The position numbers and the translations under genes were made by a program. The notes beneath the pieces were generated by a model. It ran no database searches. It was not told the origin of the DNA and saw nothing but the letters and a program-made list of their open reading frames with translations. DNA of 23,560 bases from an uncultured Collinsella sp. (GTDB lineage Bacteria > Actinomycetota > Coriobacteriia > Coriobacteriales > Coriobacteriaceae): NCBI GenBank assembly GCA_902494465.1, contig CABUTH010000009.1, forward strand, positions 1-23,560. The letters are read 5' to 3'. Positions 1 through 8,102 of the stretch are shown piece after piece (position 1 is the first letter of the stretch; each line of letters starts with the position of its first letter).

Positions 1-129
1 ACGCGGCCTAGCGGGCGGCGAGGTCAACCGAAGAGGAGGCGGGGGCGCAAGGCGCCCGGATGCGTCGTGCCGAAATGTCGCGAAGCGCGCGGTTGACAAA
101 ACTATAGAGACACGTCCCAGAAAAATCAT

Positions 130-861
130 TTAGCGGCGGGCGCGGAGCTTTTCGTAGCCGTCGGCGAAGAAGGCGACCGTGGCGGCGTCGGCCTCGGCGG
201 CATCCGTCTCGGCGGCGGGAACCACGCCGTGCTCGTCGCTCACCAGGAACAGCGCGCCCTTGAGCTGTGCGGGAATGTCCACGCGCGTGACCGGGATGCC
301 CTTGGTCTGGGCCAGCTGCTCAATAAGGGTCGCCGTGCCGCACAGGCACTCGTCCGCCGGCGCCACAAAGGCAAGCCCCCCGTCGTTGACGGCAGCGAGC
401 AGCTCGGGCGCCACGCCAGTTTCGTCAGCCTCGGAGCGAGCCTCGGCTGAGCGGGCACGCAGCGCCTTGGCCGACGTATCGGCTAGCGGCTCGTACTCCC
501 CCACCGTCATGGCAGCGTTGCCGCTGACGTCAATCACCAGCATGAGCACGCCATCATGTGCGGTGTAGTCGCCCTCGGCAAGCGACCACTCAACGTGCTG
601 TTTGGCCCAGCTGAGCATGTTATGGGTAAGCGGCTCGCCCTGCACCAGGCGCTCGGACAGCGCGCGAATGTGGCGGTTGAGCATGGGCACCTTTTTGTTG
701 GACATGCGCCAACGGCAGATGAGCGCGGGCTTGTCGAGCGTGAACTTCTCGACCGCCTCCTGATTGGCGCAAAAGTCCTCGTACGCACGCTGATCCTCGG
801 CATTGCCAAACAGCTCGGCATCATCAATCTGGGGCATGGTTGTACCTTTCGTGTTAGTCAT
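130..861 (-). CDS. Conserved-looking protein of unknown function, 243 aa
   Basis: I do not recognise this protein. It is soluble, with no signal peptide or membrane segment. The N-terminal half is acidic and helical (AEDQRAYEDFCANQ). A central part around residues 95-125 looks like a beta-rich core (HDGVLMLVIDVSGNAAMTVG). Residues 130-150 are an Ala/Glu-rich linker, and a second alpha/beta part ends in an Ala-rich tail. I chose the start at 861 because AGAGGA lies five to six bases upstream. A second ATG at 837, residue 9, also has a weak site (AAAGGT), so the first eight residues are uncertain. The gene lies downstream of purH on the same strand but is separated from it by a terminator, so it is probably transcribed on its own. 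A TATAAG box lies immediately upstream, inside the terminator tail. The coding call is good; no function is assigned. Confidence 0.75.
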   Translation of the reverse strand: MTNTKGTTMPQIDDAELFGNAEDQRAYEDFCANQEAVEKFTLDKPALICRWRMSNKKVPMLNRHIRALSERLVQGEPLTHNMLSWAKQHVEWSLAEGDYTAHDGVLMLVIDVSGNAAMTVGEYEPLADTSAKALRARSAEARSEADETGVAPELLAAVNDGGLAFVAPADECLCGTATLIEQLAQTKGIPVTRVDIPAQLKGALFLVSDEHGVVPAAETDAAEADAATVAFFADGYEKLRARR

Positions 862-878
862 TCCGTCCTCTTATACCA

Positions 879-913
879 AAAAGACGGCCCTCCAAACGGA
901 GCGACCGTCTTTT
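879..913 (-). terminator. Rho-independent terminator after purH
   Basis: A 9-bp perfect stem, AAAAGACGG at 879-887 with CCGTCTTTT at 905-913, encloses a second small hairpin (CTCC/GGAG, 890-893 with 898-901). On the minus strand the structure ends in a run of five T. It sits about 30 bases after the purH stop and just before the next minus-strand gene, so it should end purH transcription. The stem is A/T-flanked on both sides and could also work on the plus strand. Confidence 0.75.
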
Positions 914-942
914 GCAGAGATTATTTTGTCCCAGGGCGGAAC

Positions 943-2550
943 TTAGTGGCGGAAGTGGCGGGCGCCGGTGAAGACCATTGCGATGCCATGCTCGTTGCAG
1001 GCCTGGATGCTCTCGTCGTCACGCTTGGAGCCGCCGGGCTGGATGATGCAGGTCACGCCGTGCGCGGCAAGCACGTCAACGTTGTCGCGGAACGGGAAGA
1101 ACGCGTCGCTTGCGCAGGCAAAGCCGCCCTTCTCCACGCCCTCGCGCTCGCAGAAGTCCTCGGCACGCTCGCAGGCCAGCAACGCGGAATCCACACGGTT
1201 GGGCTGACCCGGGCCCATGCCAATGCCGGCCTTACCCTTGGAGACCAGGATGGCGTTGGACTTAACGCCCTTGCAGACCTTCCAGGCAAACTCGAGCTCG
1301 GCCATCTCGGCGTCGGTGGGCTTGCGGTCGGTGGGGAACGTGAAGGTCGCGGGATCCTCGGTCACGTGGTCGACCTCCTGCACCAGCATGCCGCCGTCGA
1401 TGGAGCGCAGCTCCACCTGGGCACCGTGGTCCACGCCGCCGGTAGCCAGCACGCGCAGGTTGGGGCGCTTGGCCATGCGCTCGAGCGCCTCATCGGTGTA
1501 GCTCGGGGCGATGATGACCTCGACGAACTGCTTGTTCTGGTCGGCGAAGTGCTCAACCAGCTCAAAGGGAACCTCGCGGTTGCAGGCGATGATGCCGCCG
1601 AAGGCGCTCTTGGGATCGCAGGCGAAAGCGCGGTCGTAGGCGGCCGTGATGTCCTCGGCAACGGCGGAACCGCAAGGGTTCTGGTGCTTGAGGATCACGC
1701 AGGCCGGCTCGTCGAACTCGCGCACCAGGTTCCAAGCGGCGTCGGCATCCAGATAGTTGTTGTAGCTGAGCGGCTTGCCCTGGATCTGCTCGGAGCCCAC
1801 GAGCGGGAACTGCGAGCTCGCGGTGTTCTCGCAGCCCTCGGCAAAACGATAGACCGTAGCCTTCTGCTGAGGATTCTCGCCATAGCGCAGGTCGTCGACC
1901 TTCTCCAGCGAGATCTCGAGCTTGGCAGAAGTGTCCGCCACGTCGCTTGCCTGGGCGGCAAGCCAACGGGAGATAGCCGTGTCGTAGGCGGAGGTAGTCT
2001 GGTAGACCTTCACCTGCAGGCGGCGACGGGTGGCAAGCGTGGTGCAACCGCCGGTCTCGTGCATCTCAGCCAGGACGGCATCGTAGTCGGCCGGGTCGGA
2101 GATAACGGTAACGCTCGCAGCGTTCTTAGCGGCGGAGCGCAGCATGGAGGGGCCGCCGATGTCGATGTGCTCGATGGCGTCCGCAAAGGTGACCTCGGGG
2201 TTGGCGACGGTCTTCTCGAACTCGTACAGGTTGACGACGACCAAGTCGATCAGCTTAATGCCGTGCTGAGCGGCCTCCTGCATGTGCTGCTCGGAATCGC
2301 GGCGGGCCAGCAGCGCGCCGTGAACCTTGGGGTGCAGGGTCTTAACGCGGCCGTCCATCATCTCGGGATAGCCCGTGAACTCCTCGATGGGGGTTACGGG
2401 AACACCCGCGTCCTCGATGGCACGAGCCGTGCCGCCCGTAGAGATGATCTCGACGCCAAAGTCATCGACCAGCGTCCGTGCGAAATCGACGACGCCCGTT
2501 TTATCGGTAACCGAGATCAACGCGCGTGCGATCTTCACATCAGATCCCAT
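943..2550 (-). CDS. purH: Bifunctional AICAR formyltransferase / IMP cyclohydrolase
   Basis: PurH catalyses the last two steps of de novo purine synthesis: formylation of AICAR with 10-formyltetrahydrofolate, then ring closure to IMP, in the cytoplasm. The 535-residue length is usual. The N-terminal MGS-like cyclohydrolase domain (about residues 1-200) begins [18 protein letters not shown] and contains [32 protein letters not shown] and [14 protein letters not shown]. The C-terminal transferase domain has the KHQNPCGSA active-site segment, [32 protein letters not shown] and the family's typical ending GARHFRH. The start is well placed, with AGGAGG six to seven bases before ATG. No other pur gene is adjacent, so purH is probably transcribed alone from the 277-bp gap it shares with the divergent acetyltransferase gene. 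Identification is secure. Confidence 0.98.
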   Translation of the reverse strand: MGSDVKIARALISVTDKTGVVDFARTLVDDFGVEIISTGGTARAIEDAGVPVTPIEEFTGYPEMMDGRVKTLHPKVHGALLARRDSEQHMQEAAQHGIKLIDLVVVNLYEFEKTVANPEVTFADAIEHIDIGGPSMLRSAAKNAASVTVISDPADYDAVLAEMHETGGCTTLATRRRLQVKVYQTTSAYDTAISRWLAAQASDVADTSAKLEISLEKVDDLRYGENPQQKATVYRFAEGCENTASSQFPLVGSEQIQGKPLSYNNYLDADAAWNLVREFDEPACVILKHQNPCGSAVAEDITAAYDRAFACDPKSAFGGIIACNREVPFELVEHFADQNKQFVEVIIAPSYTDEALERMAKRPNLRVLATGGVDHGAQVELRSIDGGMLVQEVDHVTEDPATFTFPTDRKPTDAEMAELEFAWKVCKGVKSNAILVSKGKAGIGMGPGQPNRVDSALLACERAEDFCEREGVEKGGFACASDAFFPFRDNVDVLAAHGVTCIIQPGGSKRDDESIQACNEHGIAMVFTGARHFRH

Positions 2551-2624
2551 GCAGTCCTCCTGTCTGGTACGCCGCCGTGCTCTGTGAGTCGGTGATACGT
2601 CGATCTGCAGCGCTCGCGCAGCGG

Positions 2625-2646
2625 CATTGAAAATACTGATTCAATG
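2625..2646. promoter_or_regulatory. Inverted repeat upstream of purH, possible operator
   Basis: A perfect 7-bp inverted repeat, CATTGAA (2625-2631) and TTCAATG (2640-2646), is separated by eight bases. It lies in the 277-bp divergent gap, about 75 bases from the purH start, where a promoter is expected. The spacing suits a dimeric regulator, but the sequence does not match the purine boxes I know. No convincing -35/-10 pair could be fixed in this gap on either strand. The call rests on position and symmetry only. Confidence 0.25.
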
Positions 2647-2827
2647 TAGCGCATCGAGCGCATCGATGCACCCCGCAACGGGCGCATGTGCAGAAAAAGT
2701 TTGCGAGCGGAGGGGATGGGCACGGCACCGGGCACGGTGAGTTCATGGAACACAGGGGCACCATAATTAGATGCCAATAGCGTGGTAGAACTGTGCTCGA
2801 TATGCATCCGCAAAAGAAAGAGGCACC

Positions 2828-3469
2828 ATGGTCTCGCGGGTTCTCTACCGACCGTTTGATACCGAAGACTTTGACGCTATCGCGCTGATTCTGCAACAGC
2901 TTTGGCATAACAATTCGGATAACGATGAGTACAACCGCCTCGAGGCCGCGTGCGACCTTGCCTACTGCCTTTCGTCCTCGACGTTTTCGCAGGTTGCGGT
3001 GATTGACGGCGAGGCGCGTGGCATTGCGCTCGCGCGCGCGGGACAGAGTTCCGGCGCCACCGTCAAGGAACATTGGATGGATACCGAACGCGCGCTGCTT
3101 TCGCAGATGCGCGAGCTGGAGCCCGATACTTGCGCCGAGTACCTCTCGTTTGTGCGCGCAACCAGCCGAACCAACAACCGCCTGCTCGAAAGCAGCCCGT
3201 TGCCCCACGACAACGAGGTCACGCTGCTTGCCGTGGATCGCGACGTCCATGGCCTGGGTGTAGGCTCAGTGTTGCTCGATGCCGCGGTCTCGTACCTGTC
3301 CTCGCGCGGGGCGACAAGGGCGTACCTGTACACCGACTCCAACTGCTCGTGGAAGTTCTACGAGTTGCACGGCTTTAAGCGCACGGCCACGCACCGCGCC
3401 AACCGCGAAGAGCGCCGTCACGACATGCCGCGCGAAAGCTTCCTCTACGAACTCGACCTAACAGCCTAG
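2828..3469 (+). CDS. GNAT-family N-acetyltransferase
   Basis: This 213-residue protein is a GCN5-related acetyltransferase, which moves an acetyl group from acetyl-CoA to an amine; its substrate is unknown. The acetyl-CoA-binding motif A is clear at about residues 136-153, with beta strand EVTLLAVDRDV followed by the pyrophosphate loop HGLGVGSVLLDAA (Q/R-x-x-G-x-G type). A C-terminal motif B-like part follows (LYTDSNCSWKFYELHGFKR), typical of the fold. The N-terminal 100 residues (VLYRPFDTEDFDAIALIL and SSTFSQVAVIDGEARGIAL) fit the first strand-helix unit. The start at 2828 has AGAGG six bases upstream. The gene diverges from purH and ends in front of the bidirectional terminator at 3664-3704. 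The family is certain; the role is not known. Confidence 0.9.
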   Translation: MVSRVLYRPFDTEDFDAIALILQQLWHNNSDNDEYNRLEAACDLAYCLSSSTFSQVAVIDGEARGIALARAGQSSGATVKEHWMDTERALLSQMRELEPDTCAEYLSFVRATSRTNNRLLESSPLPHDNEVTLLAVDRDVHGLGVGSVLLDAAVSYLSSRGATRAYLYTDSNCSWKFYELHGFKRTATHRANREERRHDMPRESFLYELDLTA

Positions 3470-3535
3470 CCCGGGCAGCCACACCTAGTCATTTAAGTCT
3501 GTCCCCAATGAGTGGCCTAGGGGGTTTGTAGATAG

Positions 3536-3769
3536 CCGTGGTCAAAAAACATCAAATATGAGTACTGCTACCTTTTTAGTAGCAGCAACTTGGGGCATTT
3601 TTGATGCTTGTAGGCATGACGACCAGCTGCACGAGCTGACGTAGCTCCTCAAATGTTCAATAAAATGGGCTCCTAACGAGAAGTACTCTCATTAGGAGCC
3701 CATTATTATGTGCAAACATATGTGACCAACGCAGCAACAGTACTCATATTTGGCATTTTTTGTCCACTG
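3536..3769. repeat. MITE-like element with 32-bp terminal inverted repeats
   Basis: The 411-bp gap 3470-3880 has no gene but holds nested symmetry. The outer arms, 3536-3567 and the complement of 3738-3769, share CAAATATGAGTACTG exactly. They also share GTGG-x-CAAAAAA further out, with about five mismatches over 32 bases. Inside are a 7-bp hairpin (CTGCTAC 3565-3571 with GTAGCAG 3579-3585), a CATCAAA/TTTGATG pair (3550-3556, 3600-3606) and the 13-bp stem at 3664-3704. No transposase and no clear target-site duplication is seen. The element is AT-richer than the flanking genes. A short non-autonomous mobile element or a chromosomal interspersed palindrome fits best. The rest of the gap holds nothing I can name. 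Confidence 0.5.
3664..3704. terminator. Bidirectional terminator between convergent genes
   Basis: A 13-bp perfect stem, AATGGGCTCCTAA (3664-3676) with TTAGGAGCCCATT (3692-3704), is extended after one mismatch by GAGA/TCTC around a five-base loop. The minus-strand copy runs into ATTTTATTG and the plus-strand copy into ATTATTATG. It lies between the acetyltransferase gene and the convergent DUF2207 gene, so it can stop both. Confidence 0.7.
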
Positions 3770-3880
3770 CCCCTTGCGCGAAGATCCGCAGCGGAAAGTT
3801 TGACCCGTTTCGATGCACAAAAATGGGATGAATCTTCCCTGGCAACCGCCCAGAAAGATCCACCCCAAAGCAAGCGCTCG

Positions 3881-5827
3881 CTAGAACGTTCCGCCGCCGC
3901 CTCCGCCGACGCCGCCACCGCCGCCGCCAGAGAAGCCGCCGCCGCTGCCGCCGCTCGAGCTATCGGAACTCGAAGCCAGCTCGCGGATGGTCTCATGATA
4001 CACATCGTTGAACGAATCGAGCGGAGACTCGTTGCCGTAGTGATGGTAATACCACCAGTAGCAGGGGTAGTTGTCGTAGAAATCGTCGCTGTTGCGCAGG
4101 TCCGCAGGCACGGCCTCGGCCAGCTGTCGCAGCACTTCTTTCGAAACGCCCAGGGCAACGCCCATCACCAGCAGTTTGTTCCACAAGATCAGGTCGCTGG
4201 GGATAGCCTCCTTCAGGCGCGTAAAGTCCTCGAGCCAATGCTTGAGCGCCTTGCAGCGAGCCGCCACCTCGGCGCCCTCCGGCGTGTAACGGCGGAAGGT
4301 GCAGCTCAGGACAAAGCCCACGATCGTGACGGGAATCGAGATCATAGCGGCGCCGACGTTGGCGTCCGCAAAGTCGGTATAGATCAGAGAGCCCAGAATG
4401 CCAAAGACAATGATGATGCCGAGAACCAGGCCGGCCACCATCGCGATAGTGCCATCCGATGCGATAAACTCGCGCGCCTCCAGCTTGCCCTTAACCGTGC
4501 TCTGATAGTCCTCGAGCTTGTCGCCAACAGATGTGGTGCGCTCGCTGGCATACTCCTCCAGCTCGCTAAACGTGCGCGAACGGACGCCGTCTTTATCGGG
4601 CTTAACGCCGGCGAAGAAGACCTTGAGCACATCGCGATCGATGCCGTCCTTCTTGGCAGCCTTCCAGGCCTCGTCGGTCACTGTGATGCGATACGTCTGC
4701 TCCTCTTTTTCGCGACGGAGCAGACCCTTCTTCTTGGTCTCGGTCGCTTCTTCCAGCTTGATCACGCGGTCGTCGGTGAGCTTCATAAGCGTGGCGATAT
4801 ATGCCTGATCGGGCACGTCGTTCCAGCTCATGAGAGCTGCAAGCACCGCGGGATGGTCGGCCGAGGGCACATCGCGGAAGTACTCGTCCTGGAAGAGCGG
4901 CTTGGGCTTGGGCCTGTGCAGCTTAAGCATCACGATCACACCGGTATAGGCAACCGCCACGACAACACACACCACGGCAATCGCGCCGGCAACCGCACGC
5001 GCGTGCTCACGGCGAGCGTTGGCCTCGTCGGCCCATTCCTTCTCTTCGCTCAGAATCGTCGACATGCGCTTTTCGCCCGAGACGGCAAGCTGCGGCACCC
5101 AGTCGCTGGGGAAGGCGATGCGTGCCTCGGCGAATTCGCCCTCATGCACGCAGGGAATGGTATAGGTGACCATGGGCTCGTCCGCATCGAGCGACACGTC
5201 GCCCGTCAGCGGGCCGTGGCCCCATGCGCGGAAGTTATCGCCCTTGACGGCAGCCGTCCCGGCAGCGGCATTTGCAAAGTAGACTTCCATCTCGACGTCA
5301 TCGGAGTCCGCAGACCAGCCGTCACCCACAAATTTCCAGTAGAGCTCGGCGGTATCGGCCCAGTTCATAACCGCACCGGTCATGGAATAACTCACGTAGT
5401 AGATTGCGCTGTCGCCGCTCTCGTGGGGGCTGAACACCTTAATCTTTACGCCGTCATCGGACTGTTCCACCGTGTAAACGCCGTCGTCGCCTTTGTTTGC
5501 GCTGTCGACCTTGTTAAACGCAGTGTCGCCTTCCTCGACGCTCAGCACATTGACGACCACCGAGCCGCCTTGCTGGTTAGAGCCTGTATTGATATCCCAA
5601 TACACGCCGTTGATGTCGTCGTCGAAATCGAACTGGCGTCCCTCGACAACGGTCAGTGAACCATCGGCCTCAACCGTGGCGCCGATGTAGGTTTGGCTCA
5701 TGGAGTAGCCGTCGGCGTGCGCGACGGCAGGCAGCAGCAACAACGCAAGCGCGACGAGTGCGCAGACGGAAGCGAACCGCGCAAACAGGCGGCGCTGCCG
5801 ACAGGGCTGGGCAACGGGGGCGTTCAT
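3881..5827 (-). CDS. DUF2207-type membrane protein with Gly-rich tail, 648 aa
   Basis: This is a predicted membrane protein of the DUF2207 type; the function of that family is unknown. Residues 1-38 form a signal peptide: basic QRRLFARF, a hydrophobic core (ALVALALLLLPAVAHA) and cleavage near AHA-DG. An extracytoplasmic beta-rich domain (about 40-265) contains the DINGVYWDIN segment typical of the family. A transmembrane helix follows near 272-297, then a charged cytoplasmic part with a winged-helix-like stretch (ALMSWNDVPDQAYIATLMKL). Two more helices lie near 457-481 and 492-513. The C-terminus is Ser- then Gly-rich, ending in GGGGGGTF, as is common in this family. The start at 5827 is preferred because AAAGGA lies seven bases upstream; the longer reading from 5863 lacks a good ribosome site and would put twelve residues before the signal peptide. 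Confidence 0.88.
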   Translation of the reverse strand: MNAPVAQPCRQRRLFARFASVCALVALALLLLPAVAHADGYSMSQTYIGATVEADGSLTVVEGRQFDFDDDINGVYWDINTGSNQQGGSVVVNVLSVEEGDTAFNKVDSANKGDDGVYTVEQSDDGVKIKVFSPHESGDSAIYYVSYSMTGAVMNWADTAELYWKFVGDGWSADSDDVEMEVYFANAAAGTAAVKGDNFRAWGHGPLTGDVSLDADEPMVTYTIPCVHEGEFAEARIAFPSDWVPQLAVSGEKRMSTILSEEKEWADEANARREHARAVAGAIAVVCVVVAVAYTGVIVMLKLHRPKPKPLFQDEYFRDVPSADHPAVLAALMSWNDVPDQAYIATLMKLTDDRVIKLEEATETKKKGLLRREKEEQTYRITVTDEAWKAAKKDGIDRDVLKVFFAGVKPDKDGVRSRTFSELEEYASERTTSVGDKLEDYQSTVKGKLEAREFIASDGTIAMVAGLVLGIIIVFGILGSLIYTDFADANVGAAMISIPVTIVGFVLSCTFRRYTPEGAEVAARCKALKHWLEDFTRLKEAIPSDLILWNKLLVMGVALGVSKEVLRQLAEAVPADLRNSDDFYDNYPCYWWYYHHYGNESPLDSFNDVYHETIRELASSSDSSSGGSGGGFSGGGGGGVGGGGGGTF

Positions 5828-5941
5828 AGGCACATCCTTTGTCTGTGGTACCAGTAGCGTCATTGTCCCACGTTTGCGGGTTCATGTAACGAACATCTAG
5901 GTCAGCGGAGCGTCAAAACGGGACAAAAGTCACACCCGCGG

Positions 5942-5990
5942 CCGGCACCTGGGGACGTTCCTTATCTGCCGGCAATCTGGGACACTCCTT
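5942..5990. repeat. Imperfect 22-bp tandem repeat
   Basis: Two units (5942-5963 and 5969-5990) both start CCGGCA, carry GGGAC in the middle and end TCCTT. They match at 16 of 22 positions with a five-base spacer. The unit has no coding sense and looks like part of an intergenic repeat family. Confidence 0.4.
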
Positions 5991-6164
5991 GGCATAGCCC
6001 GCTCCGGCAATAGATACCACTTCATAGCTCCATCACAGGTGTAGCGGCTTTGTGTGGGCGCGGCATGCGCTGATTGAGCCGCCAGTTGAGGGGCATAAAG
6101 CAGTTGAGCGAAAACGGTTTGCCCCTTTGCCGTCCGCTCGAGGATCATGTCCCCCTTTTCCGCG

Positions 6165-6200
6165 GAAACCCCGGCAGTTGCGAAGAGCTGCCGGGGTTTC
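6165..6200. terminator. Strong terminator-like hairpin
   Basis: A perfect 13-bp stem, GAAACCCCGGCAG (6165-6177) with CTGCCGGGGTTTC (6188-6200), closes a ten-base loop. The plus-strand tail (TGTCGTTTG) is only weakly T-rich. No annotated gene ends here, so the hairpin may end a short untranslated transcript or be part of a repeat. Confidence 0.45.
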
Positions 6201-6328
6201 TGTCGTTTGAGGGGTTGAAGGGGCTGAGCTTGGGGGCAATCGAGGTGTTGAGTCGGTGCCCGCCGCGCACAACACGCGGCATCGGCAACTTGCAGGCCAC
6301 GCAGCGTCTCCCCCACCGCGCCCCGCGC

Positions 6329-6334
6329 TATACT
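6329..6334 (+). promoter_or_regulatory. -10 box TATACT placing transcription start at the gluQ ATG
   Basis: TATACT ends seven bases before the A of the gluQ ATG (6342), the distance at which sigma-70-type transcription starts. There is no Shine-Dalgarno sequence in between, so the message would be leaderless, as is common in Actinobacteria. No good -35 hexamer is present; the upstream stretch is C-rich. Confidence 0.5.
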
Positions 6335-6341
6335 CGTCCGC

Positions 6342-7361
6342 ATGGATATCAACGCATGCAACATAGCAACGCCCGCCGTGGCCGCGTCGACGGCGACCAA
6401 CAGCAAGCTCGCCCCCGCCCCCACCCCCGTCGTGGGGCGCTTTGCCCCGTCGCCCTCGGGCCGCATGCACCTGGGCAACGTGTTCAGCTGCCTGTGCGCG
6501 TGGCTTTCGGCCCGCGGCCAGGGCGGCAGCATCGTGTTACGCATTGAGGACCTGGACGATCGCTGCAAGCGCCCCGACCTTGCCGCCCAATTGATTGACG
6601 ACCTGGCCTGGCTGGGGCTGGAGTGGGACGAAGGCCCCTACTACCAGCACGACCGCCTAGACCTGTACGAGAGCGCCTTGCGCCGGCTGAAAGACGCCGG
6701 CCTCACCTATCCCTGCTTTTGCACACGCGCCGAGCTCCACGCCGCGAGTGCACCGCACGCGAGCGACGGCACGCCCATCTACCGTGGCGCCTGCCGAAGT
6801 CTTTCGGCCGAGGAGGTGGCCCGTCGCAGCGCCCTGCGCGCCCCGGCCACACGTCTGCGCGTGCCCACCGTCGACGACCTCGCAGACGACGTGATCGAAT
6901 TTGTGGATCGCACGTACGGGGCCCAATGCGAAGCACTCGCCACCGAGTGCGGCGACTTTTTGGTGCGCCGCAGCGACGGCGTGTTTGCCTATCAGCTAGC
7001 CGTGGTGGTCGACGACGCTGCCATGGGCGTCACCGAGGTCGTGCGCGGATGCGACCTGCTGGGGTCCACGCCGCGCCAGATCTATCTGCAGCACCTGTTG
7101 GGACTGCCCACGCCGCACTACGCACATATTCCGCTGCTCATGGCACCGGACGGCCGCCGCCTTTCCAAACGAGACCGCGATCTGGACCTGGGCGAACTCC
7201 GCGCCCGCTTTGGCACGCCCGAAGCGCTGCTGGGCTGGCTCGCCGGACAAACAGGCATCGCGCCGGGCACCACGCCGCGCTCTGCCGAGCAGCTGGTCGA
7301 GCATTTTAGCTGGGATGTTATCCGCAAGCACAGGGAAAACATCACCGTAACGGCTGAGTAA
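6342..7361 (+). CDS. gluQ: Glutamyl-queuosine tRNA(Asp) synthetase
   Basis: GluQ-RS is a truncated paralogue of the glutamyl-tRNA synthetase catalytic core. It activates glutamate and attaches it to the queuosine base at the wobble position of tRNA(Asp). The class I signature is seen at residues 32-46 (GRFAPSPSGRMHLGN, where HLGN is the HIGH motif) and the KMSKS equivalent RLSKRD at about 273-278. Between them, CFC (about 125-127) with Y-x3-C (about 147-151) is the zinc site of this family. The anticodon-binding domains of true GluRS are absent, and 339 residues is near the usual 290-310. The extra length is an Ala/Pro/Thr-rich stretch of about 30 residues before GRFAPSP. The start is supported by the leaderless promoter; no internal start has a ribosome site. 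Plain GltX is unlikely because of the size. Confidence 0.92.
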   Translation: MDINACNIATPAVAASTATNSKLAPAPTPVVGRFAPSPSGRMHLGNVFSCLCAWLSARGQGGSIVLRIEDLDDRCKRPDLAAQLIDDLAWLGLEWDEGPYYQHDRLDLYESALRRLKDAGLTYPCFCTRAELHAASAPHASDGTPIYRGACRSLSAEEVARRSALRAPATRLRVPTVDDLADDVIEFVDRTYGAQCEALATECGDFLVRRSDGVFAYQLAVVVDDAAMGVTEVVRGCDLLGSTPRQIYLQHLLGLPTPHYAHIPLLMAPDGRRLSKRDRDLDLGELRARFGTPEALLGWLAGQTGIAPGTTPRSAEQLVEHFSWDVIRKHRENITVTAE

Positions 7362-7376
7362 TCAGGCACCCCACCC

Positions 7377-8102
7377 CTACGCAACATCCCAGGGCTGGAG
7401 TTCGTCGCCCAAGCGAACGATGCAGTCGTAGAGCACGGTATGACGCTCGGCGGGGTTGGCATCTCGATGAAAATGCCCGTAGTACCAGCGCCTGTAGTCC
7501 AAGCGGTCTTCCAGCTCATCGAAAAATGCCGTAAGCCGATCAACGGCAGGGCAATTCCAGCCGGGCCCCGGATAGAGCGTGGGCGAAAGCATGCGCGTGG
7601 AGCAGGTGTGGGTGATCACGTAGTCGACCTTCCAGCCCACGCCGTCGAGCTTTGTCCGCGCCTCCTCAAAGTTGCGCTCGTCCGGCAGTTCCTGCGGCCA
7701 CCAGCTGGAATACGGAATGCGGTATTCCTTGTCCACGCTCGTGGCGCCGCCCATGGTAAAGACCGTTGAGCCGTCGAGCTCAAAAACCTCGCCGCGCGTC
7801 AGGCGCCGTATGGGCGAGGTGTCCGACAGACGCTGCGTCAACCCACCATGCCACAGCTCCATGGGGCGCTCAGCCCAGTGGTCGAAACGTTCGTGGTTGC
7901 CGTCGACGAACAGCACGGTATAGGGGCGCGACTCCAGCCAAGCGATGTCGGCACACTCCTCGGCAGAGAAATCCCACGGAAAGCCAAAGTCGCCGGCGAC
8001 GATGAGATAGTCGTCGCTCGTCAGGCTATCCCCAAGGTCCCAATCGCGCAGCTTTTGCATGTCGAGGCCACCATGAATATCGCCCGTCACATAGACCGTC
8101 AT
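7377..8102 (-). CDS. Calcineurin-like metallophosphoesterase (third gene of operon)
   Basis: This 241-residue protein has all metal-binding motifs of the calcineurin-like phosphoesterase fold in order: GDIHG (7-11), AGDFGF (about 36-41), DGNHE (about 68-72), a Thr-His (ITHT) and GHFH near residue 210. The substrate is unknown; the family includes nucleotidases, protein phosphatases and RNA 2'-phosphodiesterases. It is clearly a paralogue of the gene at 8747-9502: both share RGEVF, MGGA-x-S-x-D, WWP-x-E-x-P, GWKVDYV-x-TH and RLDYR-x-W in the same order. Its ATG overlaps the stop of the preceding gene by four bases (ATGA), so it is translated by coupling. It ends 15 bases from gluQ, which runs the other way, with no visible terminator between. 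Confidence 0.9.
   Translation of the reverse strand: MTVYVTGDIHGGLDMQKLRDWDLGDSLTSDDYLIVAGDFGFPWDFSAEECADIAWLESRPYTVLFVDGNHERFDHWAERPMELWHGGLTQRLSDTSPIRRLTRGEVFELDGSTVFTMGGATSVDKEYRIPYSSWWPQELPDERNFEEARTKLDGVGWKVDYVITHTCSTRMLSPTLYPGPGWNCPAVDRLTAFFDELEDRLDYRRWYYGHFHRDANPAERHTVLYDCIVRLGDELQPWDVA

Larger units (their letters stand above)
5828..6341. other. 514-bp intergenic gap with repeats and hairpins, no gene supported
   Basis: The gap lies between two divergent genes. It contains an imperfect 22-bp tandem repeat (5942-5990), a 12-bp perfect palindrome TTTCCGCGGAAA (6157-6168) that overlaps a strong hairpin (6165-6200), and the likely leaderless promoter of gluQ at its right end. An open frame crosses it on the minus strand (down to 5930), but it runs antisense into gluQ and shows no ribosome site or recognisable motif. 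A remnant of a mobile element or a small RNA is possible but not shown. Confidence 0.4.

Noticed and set aside
93..108. TTGACA followed by TATAGA
   Set aside because: The boxes are only four bases apart, so they cannot form one sigma-70 promoter.
2..133. Plus-strand open frame entering from the left edge and ending at 131-133
   Set aside because: Two plus frames are open here by chance in GC-rich DNA, and the translated sequence is Arg/Gly-rich without motif; too short to support a partial gene.
556..2595. 679-codon open frame on the plus strand opposite purH
   Set aside because: It is fully antisense to a certain purH, has no ribosome site and shows the His/Leu/Gly-rich bias of a shadow frame.
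3710..5659. 649-codon open frame on the plus strand opposite the DUF2207 gene
   Set aside because: Antisense to a protein with a proper signal peptide, helices and family ending; no motif of its own.
5930..6568. 212-codon minus-strand frame across the gap and the gluQ 5' end
   Set aside because: It overlaps gluQ antisense, has no ribosome site and no recognisable domain; part may be an old mobile-element remnant, but I cannot show it.
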